Shown here: piece after piece, positions 1 to 7,333 of the stretch | Numbering within the stretch: position 1 is the stretch's first letter | Layout of the letters: each line of letters begins with the position of its first letter | Source of the DNA: a virus | IMG/VR virus record: IMGVR_UViG_3300036860_000076 | Coordinates: 1-29,015 of that record | Direction: 5' to 3' (one strand) | Length of the DNA: 29,015 bases | The notes under the pieces: generated by a model | The model's database searches: none | Seen by the model: only the letters and a program-made list of their open reading frames with translations | What the model was told of the DNA's origin: nothing | Program-made: the position numbers and the translations under genes

Positions 1-174
1 CAGGAAGAGACGATGCGATTCGTCTCTGAGGGAGCCGGCACAAAGAACATGGATGCTGGAGCGGGGTATTACATCCTTGCGGATGCTATTAGAGCGGTAG
101 CGCGCAATCACAAGGAATCTCCAGACACGATCCAAACGGTTGTGTGGTCTGGTATGGGTGGAGGGAAGCGATGA
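1..174 (+). CDS. Probable portal protein, C-terminal end (partial)
   Basis: An open frame runs from the first base of the window to a TGA at 172-174, giving the last 57 residues of a protein whose start lies upstream. The tail ends in a Gly-rich basic stretch (GMGGGKR). No diagnostic motif is visible in the fragment. The portal call rests on position: in HK97-type phages the portal gene lies directly before the capsid protease, and here the stop overlaps the protease ATG (ATGA at 171-174), which implies translational coupling. It could instead be another head-assembly protein. Confidence 0.45.
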   Translation, partial: QEETMRFVSEGAGTKNMDAGAGYYILADAIRAVARNHKESPDTIQTVVWSGMGGGKR

Positions 175-1766
175 CTGTCCTCAAGGGAATGCTCGAAGGT
201 GACGCGGGAGTCGAGGATGGCGCCGAGCTGTCGAACGATGAGTACGACGCACAACTTCTACGGGAATACCTGAAAGCCAAGCGGCGTGGTGATATCAAGT
301 ATGACCTTGGGCCTCCGCTTTCCTCGTGGGAGGATGGCAAGTTCGCGCACGAGAATGATGATGCTTGGGAATTGTTGTCGAAAGAATTGGACGATCTCGG
401 TCTGGACAAGGGGGAAGCAATTGCCATTGTCAAACGAGAACGTGGGACGCTTCCTCACCAGCTCGAAAGTTGGTGGGAGACGGGCAAAGGTGCCGCGCAA
501 ATCAAGTGGGGCACGAAAGGTTCGTTCGACCGGTGCGTCAGGCTCGCGGTCGAGAAAGCGGAAATGACGCCGGAAAGTGCCAAAGGCTTTTGTGCCAAGC
601 GGCATCATGGGGCCACTGGCAAATGGCCGAACGAAGGTAAGGAGCAAATCATGGTAACAGAGGCTCGTCAAGTCGATGCGGACGGCCTGGATGACTCGTG
701 GGATGACCTGTCAGACCTGCCGGACCTGACGGGCCTTGATGTCACTGACTTCGAGGCCGTCTCGGAGCCGGAGTCGAAGGCTGAGGTCAACGAGGATATC
801 GAGCGTGGCCGGTTCGCAAAGCTCGCTAAGAGTTTGGCTGCGAAGGGTGCCCAGAATGCAAAGGCGCTCGCTGCCTTCATTGGCCGGAAGAAGTATGGCA
901 AGAAGGCGTTTCAAGCGATGGCTTCTGCTGCACGGAAAAAGAAGTCCTCGAAGAAGGATGCTCCACCGCGCGATCCCCTTTACCGTTTCGGTGAGAAGAT
1001 CGAATTGGAGTGGCCTCGAAGCGAAGATGGAATGCCAACACTGAATGGGCACTTCGCAGTGTTCAATCGGTGGACGGAGATCAATTCGATCTTCGAGGGT
1101 CACTTCATGGAGCGGATTTCTCCGGGGGCCTTTTCAAAGACCTTCCAGGAGAATCGTGATCACATTCGGGTGCTCTTCCAGCACGGTCGAGACAACGCGA
1201 TCGGTGATAAGCCGCTCGGTCCAATCGACACGCTGGAAGAGGACGATGTTGGCGCGCGATATGAAGTCCCGATGCTCGACACGGCATACAATCGGGAACT
1301 TATCCCGGGCCTCAAGGCGAATCTCTACGGCGCGTCTTTTAGAATGCGAGTAACGCGCGAGGACATGGTTCTGCCCGATCACCCGAACCACCCGGGACCG
1401 TCCGACTACAACCCGGATGGTTTGCCGGAGCGGGACATCAAGGAAATCGCTTGCTCGGAATTCGGCCCCGTGACGTTCCCGGCTTACAAAACTGCGACGG
1501 CCGGCGTGCGTTCGATCACGGACGAGATGCTGGCACTGCTGTTCACTCGTGAGCCGGAGCGGTTCCTCGAATTGATCCGTGCAGTCAATCCTGATCTCTT
1601 TGAGAAGGTGCCGAAGGTCGAGGCGCCGAAGGAAGAGCCGAAGGAGCCGGAGCGGGACGAGCCAAAGGAACTCCCGAAGCTGACTGTGGTGAAGCGACGC
1701 GACCTTGATCTCGAAAGGGCGTACGCAAGGATTCGTAGGGCTGCTCGGGAGGCCGATCGAGTCTAA
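171..1766 (+). CDS. Capsid maturation protease (HK97 prohead protease family, U35) with N-terminal extension
   Basis: This 531-residue protein should cleave capsid and scaffold segments inside the prohead. The protease domain spans about residues 270-450. It shows FNRWTEI, ERISPGAF, a candidate catalytic His338 in LFQHGRD and Ser389 in YGASFRMRV, and an EIACSEFGPVTFPAY segment that fits the third conserved block. Two small modules precede it: residues 106-153 (WGTKGSFDRCV to CAKRHHGATGKWP), a Cys/His-bearing module I associate with actinophage head proteins, and a Lys/Ala-rich helix pair at 211-260 (IGRKKYGKKAFQAM). The C-terminal 50 residues are Pro/Glu/Lys-rich and probably scaffold-like. 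The ATG at 171 overlaps the upstream stop; an upstream in-frame GTG at 144 is less likely. An internal in-frame ATG at 651 with its own Shine-Dalgarno could yield a shorter form. Confidence 0.85.
   Translation: MTVLKGMLEGDAGVEDGAELSNDEYDAQLLREYLKAKRRGDIKYDLGPPLSSWEDGKFAHENDDAWELLSKELDDLGLDKGEAIAIVKRERGTLPHQLESWWETGKGAAQIKWGTKGSFDRCVRLAVEKAEMTPESAKGFCAKRHHGATGKWPNEGKEQIMVTEARQVDADGLDDSWDDLSDLPDLTGLDVTDFEAVSEPESKAEVNEDIERGRFAKLAKSLAAKGAQNAKALAAFIGRKKYGKKAFQAMASAARKKKSSKKDAPPRDPLYRFGEKIELEWPRSEDGMPTLNGHFAVFNRWTEINSIFEGHFMERISPGAFSKTFQENRDHIRVLFQHGRDNAIGDKPLGPIDTLEEDDVGARYEVPMLDTAYNRELIPGLKANLYGASFRMRVTREDMVLPDHPNHPGPSDYNPDGLPERDIKEIACSEFGPVTFPAYKTATAGVRSITDEMLALLFTREPERFLELIRAVNPDLFEKVPKVEAPKEEPKEPERDEPKELPKLTVVKRRDLDLERAYARIRRAAREADRV
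639..653 (+). promoter_or_regulatory. Internal ribosome binding site and in-frame ATG within the protease gene
   Basis: AAGGAG at 639-644 lies 6 nt before an ATG at 651-653, in frame with the protease (Met161). Initiation here would give a 371-residue protein that lacks the Cys/His module but keeps the basic helix pair, the whole protease domain and the acidic tail. The spacing is as good as that of the true gene starts in this window. Use in vivo is inferred. Confidence 0.45.
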
Positions 1767-1769
1767 CCC

Positions 1770-1798
1770 TTGACTTGACACGAGCTTGTCAATACTAT
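1770..1798 (+). promoter_or_regulatory. Candidate sigma-A-type promoter upstream of the capsid gene
   Basis: TTGACT (1770-1775) and TACTAT (1793-1798) are separated by 17 nt, a reasonable -35/-10 pair. They sit just after the protease stop, at the start of the longest gap between genes here (155 nt). A dedicated promoter for the highly expressed capsid gene would make sense. The spacer contains an 18-bp inverted repeat that could regulate it. The -10 match is only partial. Confidence 0.4.
1775..1792 (+). repeat. 18-bp inverted repeat TTGACA-N6-TGTCAA, copy 1
   Basis: The sequence is TTGACACGAGCTTGTCAA, a perfect 6-bp inverted repeat around a 6-nt spacer. The same arrangement recurs at 28094-28111 (perfect) and 27419-27436 (one mismatch), there overlapping translation starts. 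This copy lies between the candidate -35 and -10 hexamers, so it could be an operator. It has no Shine-Dalgarno in the spacer and no adjacent start codon. Confidence 0.6.
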
Positions 1799-1921
1799 CG
1801 GAGTAGCACCTTCCGCTTAGGCGGCCTGCACCTCCCCTCGGGGACGCCGCTCAAAGCCCTCTTGCGGAACGCCGCGAGTATACCGGTAGTTTCTATCCGC
1901 AAGAGAGAAGGTGAAATTAGA
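1799..1921 (+). promoter_or_regulatory. Structured 5' leader of the capsid gene
   Basis: The roughly 120 nt before the capsid ATG can fold. GCGGC (1821-1825) pairs with GCCGC (1846-1850) around an inner CCCC/GGGG element. CTTGCGG (1861-1867) pairs perfectly with CCGCAAG (1897-1903), enclosing the palindrome TACCGGTA (1881-1888). Part of the same segment can alternatively form GCGG-AACG-CCGC (1864-1875). The ribosome binding site (AGAAGG, about 1907-1912) lies just after these helices. No coding signal fits this stretch. It may be an mRNA-stability or translation-control leader, which is inference. Confidence 0.45.
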
Positions 1922-3421
1922 ATGACTCGTGAAGAGCGCGTGGCCCGCATGCAGGAATTGGAGCGGTGGGTCGAAGAGCAGAATAACGAGTTTACGGATG
2001 AGCCGTTTCCGCCTGATATTCAGGAGCAGTGGGAAAATAACAACCGTGAACTTGCTGAGCACCAGCTCGTACTGCGTGAACTCGAAGAGCGGGATGCCAA
2101 GCTGCGGCAGCTTGCCGAGCGTCAGGCGACTCGTGAAGCCGGTTCCGATCCTGGTCGGGCTCCGGCCCGTGGGCCTCAGCGCATTTCCGCGATGAGCGAG
2201 CGGGAGGTCTATGACCTTTCCGCAATGCGAGTCAATCCTCTTGATCCTGAGTCGGGGACTCGTGAGATGCGCGACCGTGCTGTGCGCGCGGTCGAGCTTG
2301 CGCATTTCCCACACCCGGAGATCGACGAGGAAAGGGCTCGCTCGCACGTTCTGCGTTTGCTGCGGCGTGCGGACGAGGAAGAGATCGAGCTGGGGCCGTT
2401 GGCTCGGCGAATTCTCACCACCGGTAATCCTGCGTACAAGCGTGCATTCGCAAAGATGATGGGTTCGTTGCTGCGCGGCATGGGCGGCATTGCCAACCTG
2501 TCATTGGAAGAGCAGCGTGCGGTTGACGCTGTTCGTGCGATGGCCGTGGGTACCGGTAACCTCGGTGGTTTCGCGGTGCCATACACGCTGGACCCGACGC
2601 TGATCCCGTCGTCCAACTGGAGCGTTAACCCGTTCCGCGCGGTCTGCCGTACAGAGCAGATCACCGGGAACGAGTGGCGCGCAGTTACCACGCCGGGTAC
2701 GACTGCGGACTACGCTTCGGAAGCTGCGGAGTCTTCGGACAACTCCCCGACGACTCTGACGCAGCCGACGTTGCTCATGAACCGTGCGCAGTGCTTCGTG
2801 CCGGTTTCTATCGAACTCACGCAGGATTGGGGCGCGATCCAGTCCGAATTGGCGCAGGTGATTTCTGACGCCAAGGACGACCTGGAGGCTTCCCGATTCA
2901 CGACGGGTTCGGGGACCGGTATGCCGATGGGACTCCTGACTGGTGCTACGTCTTCGACAAACGTTGCCACGTCGGGCTCATTCGTGATTGGCGATCTTTA
3001 CAAGCTGGAAGAGGCTGTGCCTCCGCGATTCCGGCCGCGTTCGGTTGTTCTCGGCAACCGTAACGTGTTCAACAAGATTCGCCAGTTCGACACGTCGGGT
3101 GGTGCCGGAATCTGGATTCAGAATCTCCAGATGGGGATTCAGAATAATCCTCCGACGCCGGGTACAACCGGGTGGAACGTTCTCGGTTACCCTGCGTACG
3201 AGGACACGGCGATGGCCGTGCAGGCTTCCGGTAACAAGCTCCTGGTGATGGGCGATCCTCGGTACTACGTGGTCGTGGATCGCATCGGTATGGACATCGA
3301 AGTGATCCCGCATCTCTTCGGTGTTTCCAACCGGCCGACCGGGCAGCGCGGGTTCTACGCATTCTGGCGGAACAATGCCACGGTTCTGCACGCCAATGCT
3401 TTCCGCGTGCTCAACGGCTAA
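1922..3421 (+). CDS. Major capsid protein, HK97 fold
   Basis: This 499-residue protein is the shell subunit. Residues 1-75 are a charged predicted coiled coil, and the N-terminal region to about residue 205 resembles the delta/scaffold prodomain that the adjacent protease removes in HK97-type phages. The mature fold probably begins near AVGTGNLGGFAVPYTLDP (from residue 208). Family-typical segments follow: a FVIGDLYKLEEAVPPRFR helix and a VVLGNRNVFNKIRQF strand/helix. The frame is open upstream to 1775, but ATG 1922 is chosen because AGAAGG precedes it at good distance and the charged prodomain starts there. The gene follows the protease after the structured leader. Confidence 0.9.
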   Translation: MTREERVARMQELERWVEEQNNEFTDEPFPPDIQEQWENNNRELAEHQLVLRELEERDAKLRQLAERQATREAGSDPGRAPARGPQRISAMSEREVYDLSAMRVNPLDPESGTREMRDRAVRAVELAHFPHPEIDEERARSHVLRLLRRADEEEIELGPLARRILTTGNPAYKRAFAKMMGSLLRGMGGIANLSLEEQRAVDAVRAMAVGTGNLGGFAVPYTLDPTLIPSSNWSVNPFRAVCRTEQITGNEWRAVTTPGTTADYASEAAESSDNSPTTLTQPTLLMNRAQCFVPVSIELTQDWGAIQSELAQVISDAKDDLEASRFTTGSGTGMPMGLLTGATSSTNVATSGSFVIGDLYKLEEAVPPRFRPRSVVLGNRNVFNKIRQFDTSGGAGIWIQNLQMGIQNNPPTPGTTGWNVLGYPAYEDTAMAVQASGNKLLVMGDPRYYVVVDRIGMDIEVIPHLFGVSNRPTGQRGFYAFWRNNATVLHANAFRVLNG

Positions 3422-3435
3422 GGGGGTGACAGGTT

Positions 3436-3840
3436 ATGCCGCAAAGGTGGCACGGTCGGTTTGGCCGCGTCTACATGCAGCTCGCGTCTGCTGATACGCA
3501 GGCGACTCCTGTCGCGTTCCTTAACGCCTGGGAAATTAACGCGGAAACCGATAAGGAAGATGTCACTTGCTTCACGGACCCGAACAAGATTTATGTGGTC
3601 GGTCTCCCTGACGCGAGTGGCTCGTTCGGTGGGTTCTATGACGACGGAACTGTCCAGACGTATTCGGCAGCGTCAGATGGAATTTCTCGTAAGTTCTATC
3701 TGTATCCGACTTCGCTGGACACTCAATACTGGTACGGATATATCTTTCCCGATTTCAAAGCCTCGGGTAAGGTTGACGGCCCGGTTGAAATCTCGTCCGA
3801 GTGGAACGCGGCGAGCGCCATTCTCAAGCGGCAGTCGTAA
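3436..3840 (+). CDS. Tail-tube-like protein (major tail protein candidate)
   Basis: This 134-residue protein shows the pattern I associate with phage tail-tube proteins of the TP901-1/lambda gpV fold: a WEIN strand, DKEDVTCFTD, VVGLPDASGSFGGFYDD, an FYLYPTSL strand, a YWYGYIF strand and SGKVDGPVEIS near the end. Tail tubes polymerise as rings around the tape measure. The position is odd: it directly follows the capsid gene, whereas tube genes normally precede the tail chaperones, and nothing lies in that slot here (between 15684 and 15689). A capsid decoration protein of similar fold is the main alternative. The start ATG follows a purine-rich AGGGGGTGACAGG. Confidence 0.6.
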   Translation: MPQRWHGRFGRVYMQLASADTQATPVAFLNAWEINAETDKEDVTCFTDPNKIYVVGLPDASGSFGGFYDDGTVQTYSAASDGISRKFYLYPTSLDTQYWYGYIFPDFKASGKVDGPVEISSEWNAASAILKRQS

Positions 3841-3854
3841 GGGAGGCGAGCTAA

Positions 3855-4325
3855 TTGGCACGTTATAACAGCCAGCTTGTTTCCGCGACTGCGGTTGGTG
3901 TCGATACTGCGTTCGGTTGGTTCGGTTACCTTACGACCGTTGCGAAGCTGCGTCGCGTGACGCTTGGAATCGGTGTGACTTCCGGTTCAATTGTTTCGCA
4001 GCAGTGCGTCGTCGGATTCAACGTCACGACCGGTGCGTTGGGTACACCGACAAAGGCAACGGCAAACGCGATGGATGCCGGGTCGCCGGCCTCTACCTCG
4101 GGCGGTCTGATTTCGGCGGCGGGTACTCCACCGACGCTTGGTGCCACAACGGCCGATGCTTTCAAGGTTGCATTCAATACCCAATCGGGTGCTGATCTTC
4201 CGTGGGAGCAATTGGAAGAGTGGCGAATCGGTGGTTCGACCTCACTTGGTATCGCGTTCGTGAACCGCGTGACCGCGTTGCCGGCCAACCATGAGTACAT
4301 TTTGTCCGTAGAGTTCGAGGAGTGA
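3855..4325 (+). CDS. Small beta-rich virion protein, possible decoration protein
   Basis: The 156-residue product starts at TTG 3855, with GGGAGGCGAG just upstream and no competing ATG. It is rich in Ser, Thr, Ala, Gly and Val, with alternating hydrophobic residues that suggest a beta sandwich, and ends in a strand-like ILSVEFEE. There is no enzyme motif. Its general design resembles the 146-residue protein at 10288-10728 (MAR start, beta-rich body, final aromatic/acidic strand), so the two may be distant paralogues. Position after the capsid and tube-like genes suggests a virion component such as a head decoration protein. Function is not established. Confidence 0.6.
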   Translation: MARYNSQLVSATAVGVDTAFGWFGYLTTVAKLRRVTLGIGVTSGSIVSQQCVVGFNVTTGALGTPTKATANAMDAGSPASTSGGLISAAGTPPTLGATTADAFKVAFNTQSGADLPWEQLEEWRIGGSTSLGIAFVNRVTALPANHEYILSVEFEE

Positions 4326-4334
4326 CAGGTAGTA

Positions 4335-4946
4335 GTGAGAGTGATAGGATTGGGGCATCATGCAGGGAGGTGGTGCCCCATTCCTTATGCCAGAGGTAAC
4401 CGGAAGGTCTGTTCCTCATGCCGTAGGGATCTGTCGCTGGATGCTTTCGGCCGTAATAGAAAATTCAAGGATGGATTGAGTAATCAGTGCAAGGATTGTC
4501 TCAATGCATCTCGACGGAAGTATCGTCAGAATCTTGGGCAGTGTTCGATTCCTGGATGTACTGCAAGGGCGGTTGGTAACTATCGAGCCGGTGCGCTATG
4601 TACCACGCATTACTTATGGCGCAAGCTCGGTAAGGATATGACCGTGCCGGTTAGGCGAATGCGAGCGAGGGGCCAAGGGCATCTTCGGAAAGATGGTTAT
4701 ATCACTCATCAGATTCAAGGGAAGTCCAAAAGTGAGCATCGTATAGTAATGGAGCAAGTTATTGGTCGCTCACTTTATCCAGAAGAGCATGTGCATCACA
4801 AGAATGGAATTAAGGCTGACAACCGGCCGGAGAATCTTGAATTGTGGGTAGGTTGGGGGAAACAGCCAAAGGGTCAACGGGTTTCCGACTTGCTCGACTT
4901 TGTTGTCAGTCACTATCCAAGCGAGCTTCGAGAGAGATTGGGGTGA
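4335..4946 (+). CDS. HNH homing endonuclease with zinc-finger modules
   Basis: This 203-residue protein is probably a free-standing homing endonuclease that cuts DNA lacking the gene. Residues 26-55 hold a Cys-x2-Cys...Cys-x2-Cys knuckle, and residues 70-92 a second one (Cys70, Cys75, Cys89, His92). The C-terminal HNH_3-type nuclease domain (about 120-172) has HRIVMEQVIGR, EHVHHKNG (His154/His155, Asn157) and DNRPENLELW. Start GTG 4335 lies after GGAGTGACAGG; GTG 4341 is an alternative. It interrupts a run of virion genes, which fits a mobile insertion. Its A/T-richer codons and spacing differ from the neighbours by eye. Confidence 0.85.
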   Translation: MRVIGLGHHAGRWCPIPYARGNRKVCSSCRRDLSLDAFGRNRKFKDGLSNQCKDCLNASRRKYRQNLGQCSIPGCTARAVGNYRAGALCTTHYLWRKLGKDMTVPVRRMRARGQGHLRKDGYITHQIQGKSKSEHRIVMEQVIGRSLYPEEHVHHKNGIKADNRPENLELWVGWGKQPKGQRVSDLLDFVVSHYPSELRERLG

Positions 4947-4966
4947 CGGGCCTGGTCGCCCTGTCG

Positions 4967-4996
4967 GGACCGGAGGGTGTAGAATCCCTCCGGTCC
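4967..4996 (+). terminator. Perfect 11-bp hairpin, probable intrinsic terminator
   Basis: GGACCGGAGGG (4967-4977) and CCCTCCGGTCC (4986-4996) form an uninterrupted GC-rich stem around an 8-nt loop, followed by only a weak T-rich run (TGCTTATCT). It sits in the 70-nt gap between the HNH gene and the next gene. Actinobacterial terminators often lack a strong U tract, so partial termination after the capsid-proximal genes is plausible. An RNA processing or stability element is the alternative. Confidence 0.55.
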
Positions 4997-5016
4997 TGCT
5001 TATCTAGGAGGGGACA

Positions 5017-5241
5017 ATGGCGAAGGGTAAGGTTTACGTCGCGGTCGAATCCGGGTCTGCGAATATCGACGGCGAGTATTACGCTTTTCATGCAGGCGTC
5101 ACTCGGGTCCGTGAAGGTCACCCGCTATTGCAGCAGTTCCCAAACTATTTTGGCGAAGTCGATGATCATGTCGATTTTGAATGGGAGACTGCAACGGCGG
5201 CTCCTGACGAGAAGCGCGGTGCGACTCCTCCGAAGAGGTGA
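5017..5241 (+). CDS. Small hypothetical protein near the capsid genes
   Basis: The 74-residue product starts at ATG 5017 behind a strong AGGAGGGG. The N-terminal half (KVYVAVESGSANIDGEYYAF, then GVTRVREGHPLLQQFPNYFG) looks like the small beta-rich proteins often encoded just after phage capsid genes, where a strand describes an entry followed by a 'must be above / HPLL' turn. The last 20 residues are Pro/Lys/Arg-rich and probably disordered. I cannot name a function; a neck-associated or accessory head protein is possible. Its end overlaps the start region of the next gene. Confidence 0.65.
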   Translation: MAKGKVYVAVESGSANIDGEYYAFHAGVTRVREGHPLLQQFPNYFGEVDDHVDFEWETATAAPDEKRGATPPKR

Positions 5242-5243
5242 CA

Positions 5244-6644
5244 ATGACGACGCGGGTTTCGGTTGCTTACGTTCACAGTGAGGAAGTCGCGTACTCATGG
5301 TTCCGTAGTCTCACCGGATTAGTGACTTGGGACCGGGCGCACAATCGCCATGTCGTTGACAACGAGTTTATCGACATCCAATATTCCTCCGGTGGACTCG
5401 CGGAAGCAAGGAATAAGGCGGTCGAGGAATTCCTTGACAAGACGCACAGCGATTGGTTGTTCTGGCTTGACACTGATATGGGGTTCGAGCCTGACATCGT
5501 TGATCGTCTGCTCGACGTGGCTGATCCTAAGGAACGGCCGATTGTCGGTGCGCTCGCGTTTGCCTTTGTCGCAAACGAGCAGGATGGTATGGGAGGCAAG
5601 ATTTGTCATACCGTCCCGGTCATTTTCAACTGGTACAACACTGAGCACGTTCGGGGTTACCAAACAATCGGTCCCTATCCGATCAACACACTGCTTCGCT
5701 GTTCCGGTTTGGGCTCGGCCTGTATTCTGATCCATCGCTCGGTCTTCGAGCGAATGCAGATTGAGCTAAAGAGCCGTACGTGGTACGACCAGATTCGGAT
5801 TATCAATGATGGCAAGCCGGAATGGATGGGCGAGGATCTTTCGTTCTGCTCTCGTGCTGGCAGTATGGATATCCCAATCTATGTCAATACTGCGGTCAAG
5901 ACGACGCACTACAAGCATGTCTGGGTTGGCGAACGCCAATTCTGGGAAGAGTGGACTCCCGAGCCGGCGGAAGAGGAAGTCGCTGTATTGGTGCCAGTCA
6001 TGCGACGACCGCATAACGCAGAGCCGTTTATGCGATCGTTGCGCGCGTCGACGGGGCTCGCGCGGGCTTATGCAATCTATGACCGTGAAGACCTCGAAAC
6101 TGCGGCTGCATGGAAAGCGGCCGGAGCCGAACTGATTGACATCAACGAGTTTCGGGAACTTGATCGTCCGGGCCGATTTTCAGAGAAGGTGAATGTCGGC
6201 GCGGAGCAGACGAGCGAACCGTGGGTGTTTATCTGCGGTGATGACGTTAGCTTCCATGCCGGCTGGCTTGACAGTGCAATGTCAGTTGTTCGGGATGACG
6301 TGCATGTCATTGGTACCAACGATCTCGGCAATCCTCGGGTTCTCATGGGTGACCATGCAACCCATATCCTGATCCGGCGCGATTACATCAAAGCTCCGGG
6401 CGCAAGCTGGGGGAAGCCGGGGACGATTGCCTACGAGGGCTATCACCATTGGTTTGTCGATGATGAGATCGTGACTGCTGCGAAGCATCGGCATTGCTGG
6501 GCGATGGCGCTTGGGTCGATTGTCGAGCACCTACATCCCTTCTGGGGCAAGGGAAAGCCTGACAAGGTATACGAGCTTGGGCAGGATAACGCGGAAGACG
6601 ACAAGAGGGAATTCGAGCGGCGATGCAACAAGTATCTCCCGTGA
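5244..6644 (+). CDS. Two-domain GT-A glycosyltransferase
   Basis: This 466-residue protein appears to carry two glycosyltransferase-like units. The first (residues 1 to about 235) has a GT2-type nucleotide-sugar site: LAEARNKAVEEFL, then WLFWLDTDMG with a D76-T-D78 motif, and a late WMGEDLSFC acidic motif. The second (about 245-466) begins VAVLVPVMRRPHN, as GT-A domains do, and has FICGDDVSFHAGWLD (Gly-Asp-Asp at 332-334) and WFVDDEIV. Such enzymes transfer sugars from nucleotide donors; the acceptor is unknown, probably a virion protein or host glycan. ATG 5244 is preferred with AAGAGG upstream; GTG 5238, overlapping the previous stop, is also possible. It is the first gene of the modification island. 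Confidence 0.8.
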   Translation: MTTRVSVAYVHSEEVAYSWFRSLTGLVTWDRAHNRHVVDNEFIDIQYSSGGLAEARNKAVEEFLDKTHSDWLFWLDTDMGFEPDIVDRLLDVADPKERPIVGALAFAFVANEQDGMGGKICHTVPVIFNWYNTEHVRGYQTIGPYPINTLLRCSGLGSACILIHRSVFERMQIELKSRTWYDQIRIINDGKPEWMGEDLSFCSRAGSMDIPIYVNTAVKTTHYKHVWVGERQFWEEWTPEPAEEEVAVLVPVMRRPHNAEPFMRSLRASTGLARAYAIYDREDLETAAAWKAAGAELIDINEFRELDRPGRFSEKVNVGAEQTSEPWVFICGDDVSFHAGWLDSAMSVVRDDVHVIGTNDLGNPRVLMGDHATHILIRRDYIKAPGASWGKPGTIAYEGYHHWFVDDEIVTAAKHRHCWAMALGSIVEHLHPFWGKGKPDKVYELGQDNAEDDKREFERRCNKYLP

Positions 6645-6685
6645 GAGAGCGAGTCAAGGAATTACGGCGAGTGCTGAAGGGTACG

Positions 6686-7333
6686 ATGCCAACGCTGAGC
6701 ATTCTTATCCCGACCATTGCGAGCAGGCGGTCGCTACTCTCTCGGCTGCTCTGGACGTTGGAACCGCAGCTCTGTCCCGAAGTCGAAGTGATCATCCATG
6801 CCTCAGAGAAGATCGGGATGGGCGCCAAGTTCAATGAGCTGTTTGCAATGGCAAACGGTCGATACGGTGTGCTCATTGATGATGATGACAACGTCGTTTC
6901 CGACTACGTTCCTACAATTCTAGAAGCGACGGGTGAAGGGAACTACGAAGACCCGGACTATGTTGGCTACGGCGTACTCTATACGGTCGATGGTCGATAT
7001 CGTGAGGTCTATATAAGCGATCCTCGTATTGCCGTTCACCAGCCGTACCGTCTAGACCTAATTCTGCGCCACGTCATGCACAAGTGCCCGGTTCTTGTTG
7101 AGAAGGCGAGAGCACACAAGTTCGGGGATGAGTATGATGCCGACTACCATTGGGTTTCGGAGATGATCGCAGACGGCTATCCGCACAAGCCAATGGTGCT
7201 CGATCGGGTGCTGTATCACTACGACTACTGGCCGCAGTACACGGTGGGGATCGACCCGAAATGGGGGCCAACACAGCGGGAAGTTGGGAATTGGCCATTC
7301 GAGCATTCTCGGTTTACTTGGGTGAGTGAATAG
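6686..7333 (+). CDS. GT2-like (GT-A) glycosyltransferase
   Basis: From ATG 6686 the product is 215 residues and starts immediately with a GT-A fold (MPTLSILIPTIASRR). It has the KFNELFAMANGRYGVLIDDDD block, with the Asp run at 65-68 providing the metal/nucleotide-sugar site. It is short for the family and lacks membrane segments, so it should be soluble. GAAGGG sits 5 nt before ATG 6686. Earlier in-frame starts exist at GTG 6641 (overlapping the upstream TGA) and ATG 6623, the latter adding 21 residues that do not look like part of the fold. Directly downstream of the two-domain glycosyltransferase, it probably adds a further sugar to the same acceptor. Confidence 0.75.
   Translation: MPTLSILIPTIASRRSLLSRLLWTLEPQLCPEVEVIIHASEKIGMGAKFNELFAMANGRYGVLIDDDDNVVSDYVPTILEATGEGNYEDPDYVGYGVLYTVDGRYREVYISDPRIAVHQPYRLDLILRHVMHKCPVLVEKARAHKFGDEYDADYHWVSEMIADGYPHKPMVLDRVLYHYDYWPQYTVGIDPKWGPTQREVGNWPFEHSRFTWVSE

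Noticed and set aside
1775-1921. N-terminal extension of the capsid protein to 1775
   Set aside because: The added 49 residues do not look like capsid sequence, overlap the promoter-like and structured leader region, and lack a ribosome site; ATG 1922 has one.
4967-4996. Hairpin as a tRNA or small RNA gene
   Set aside because: It is a single perfect stem-loop without cloverleaf arms or a longer transcript-like structure.
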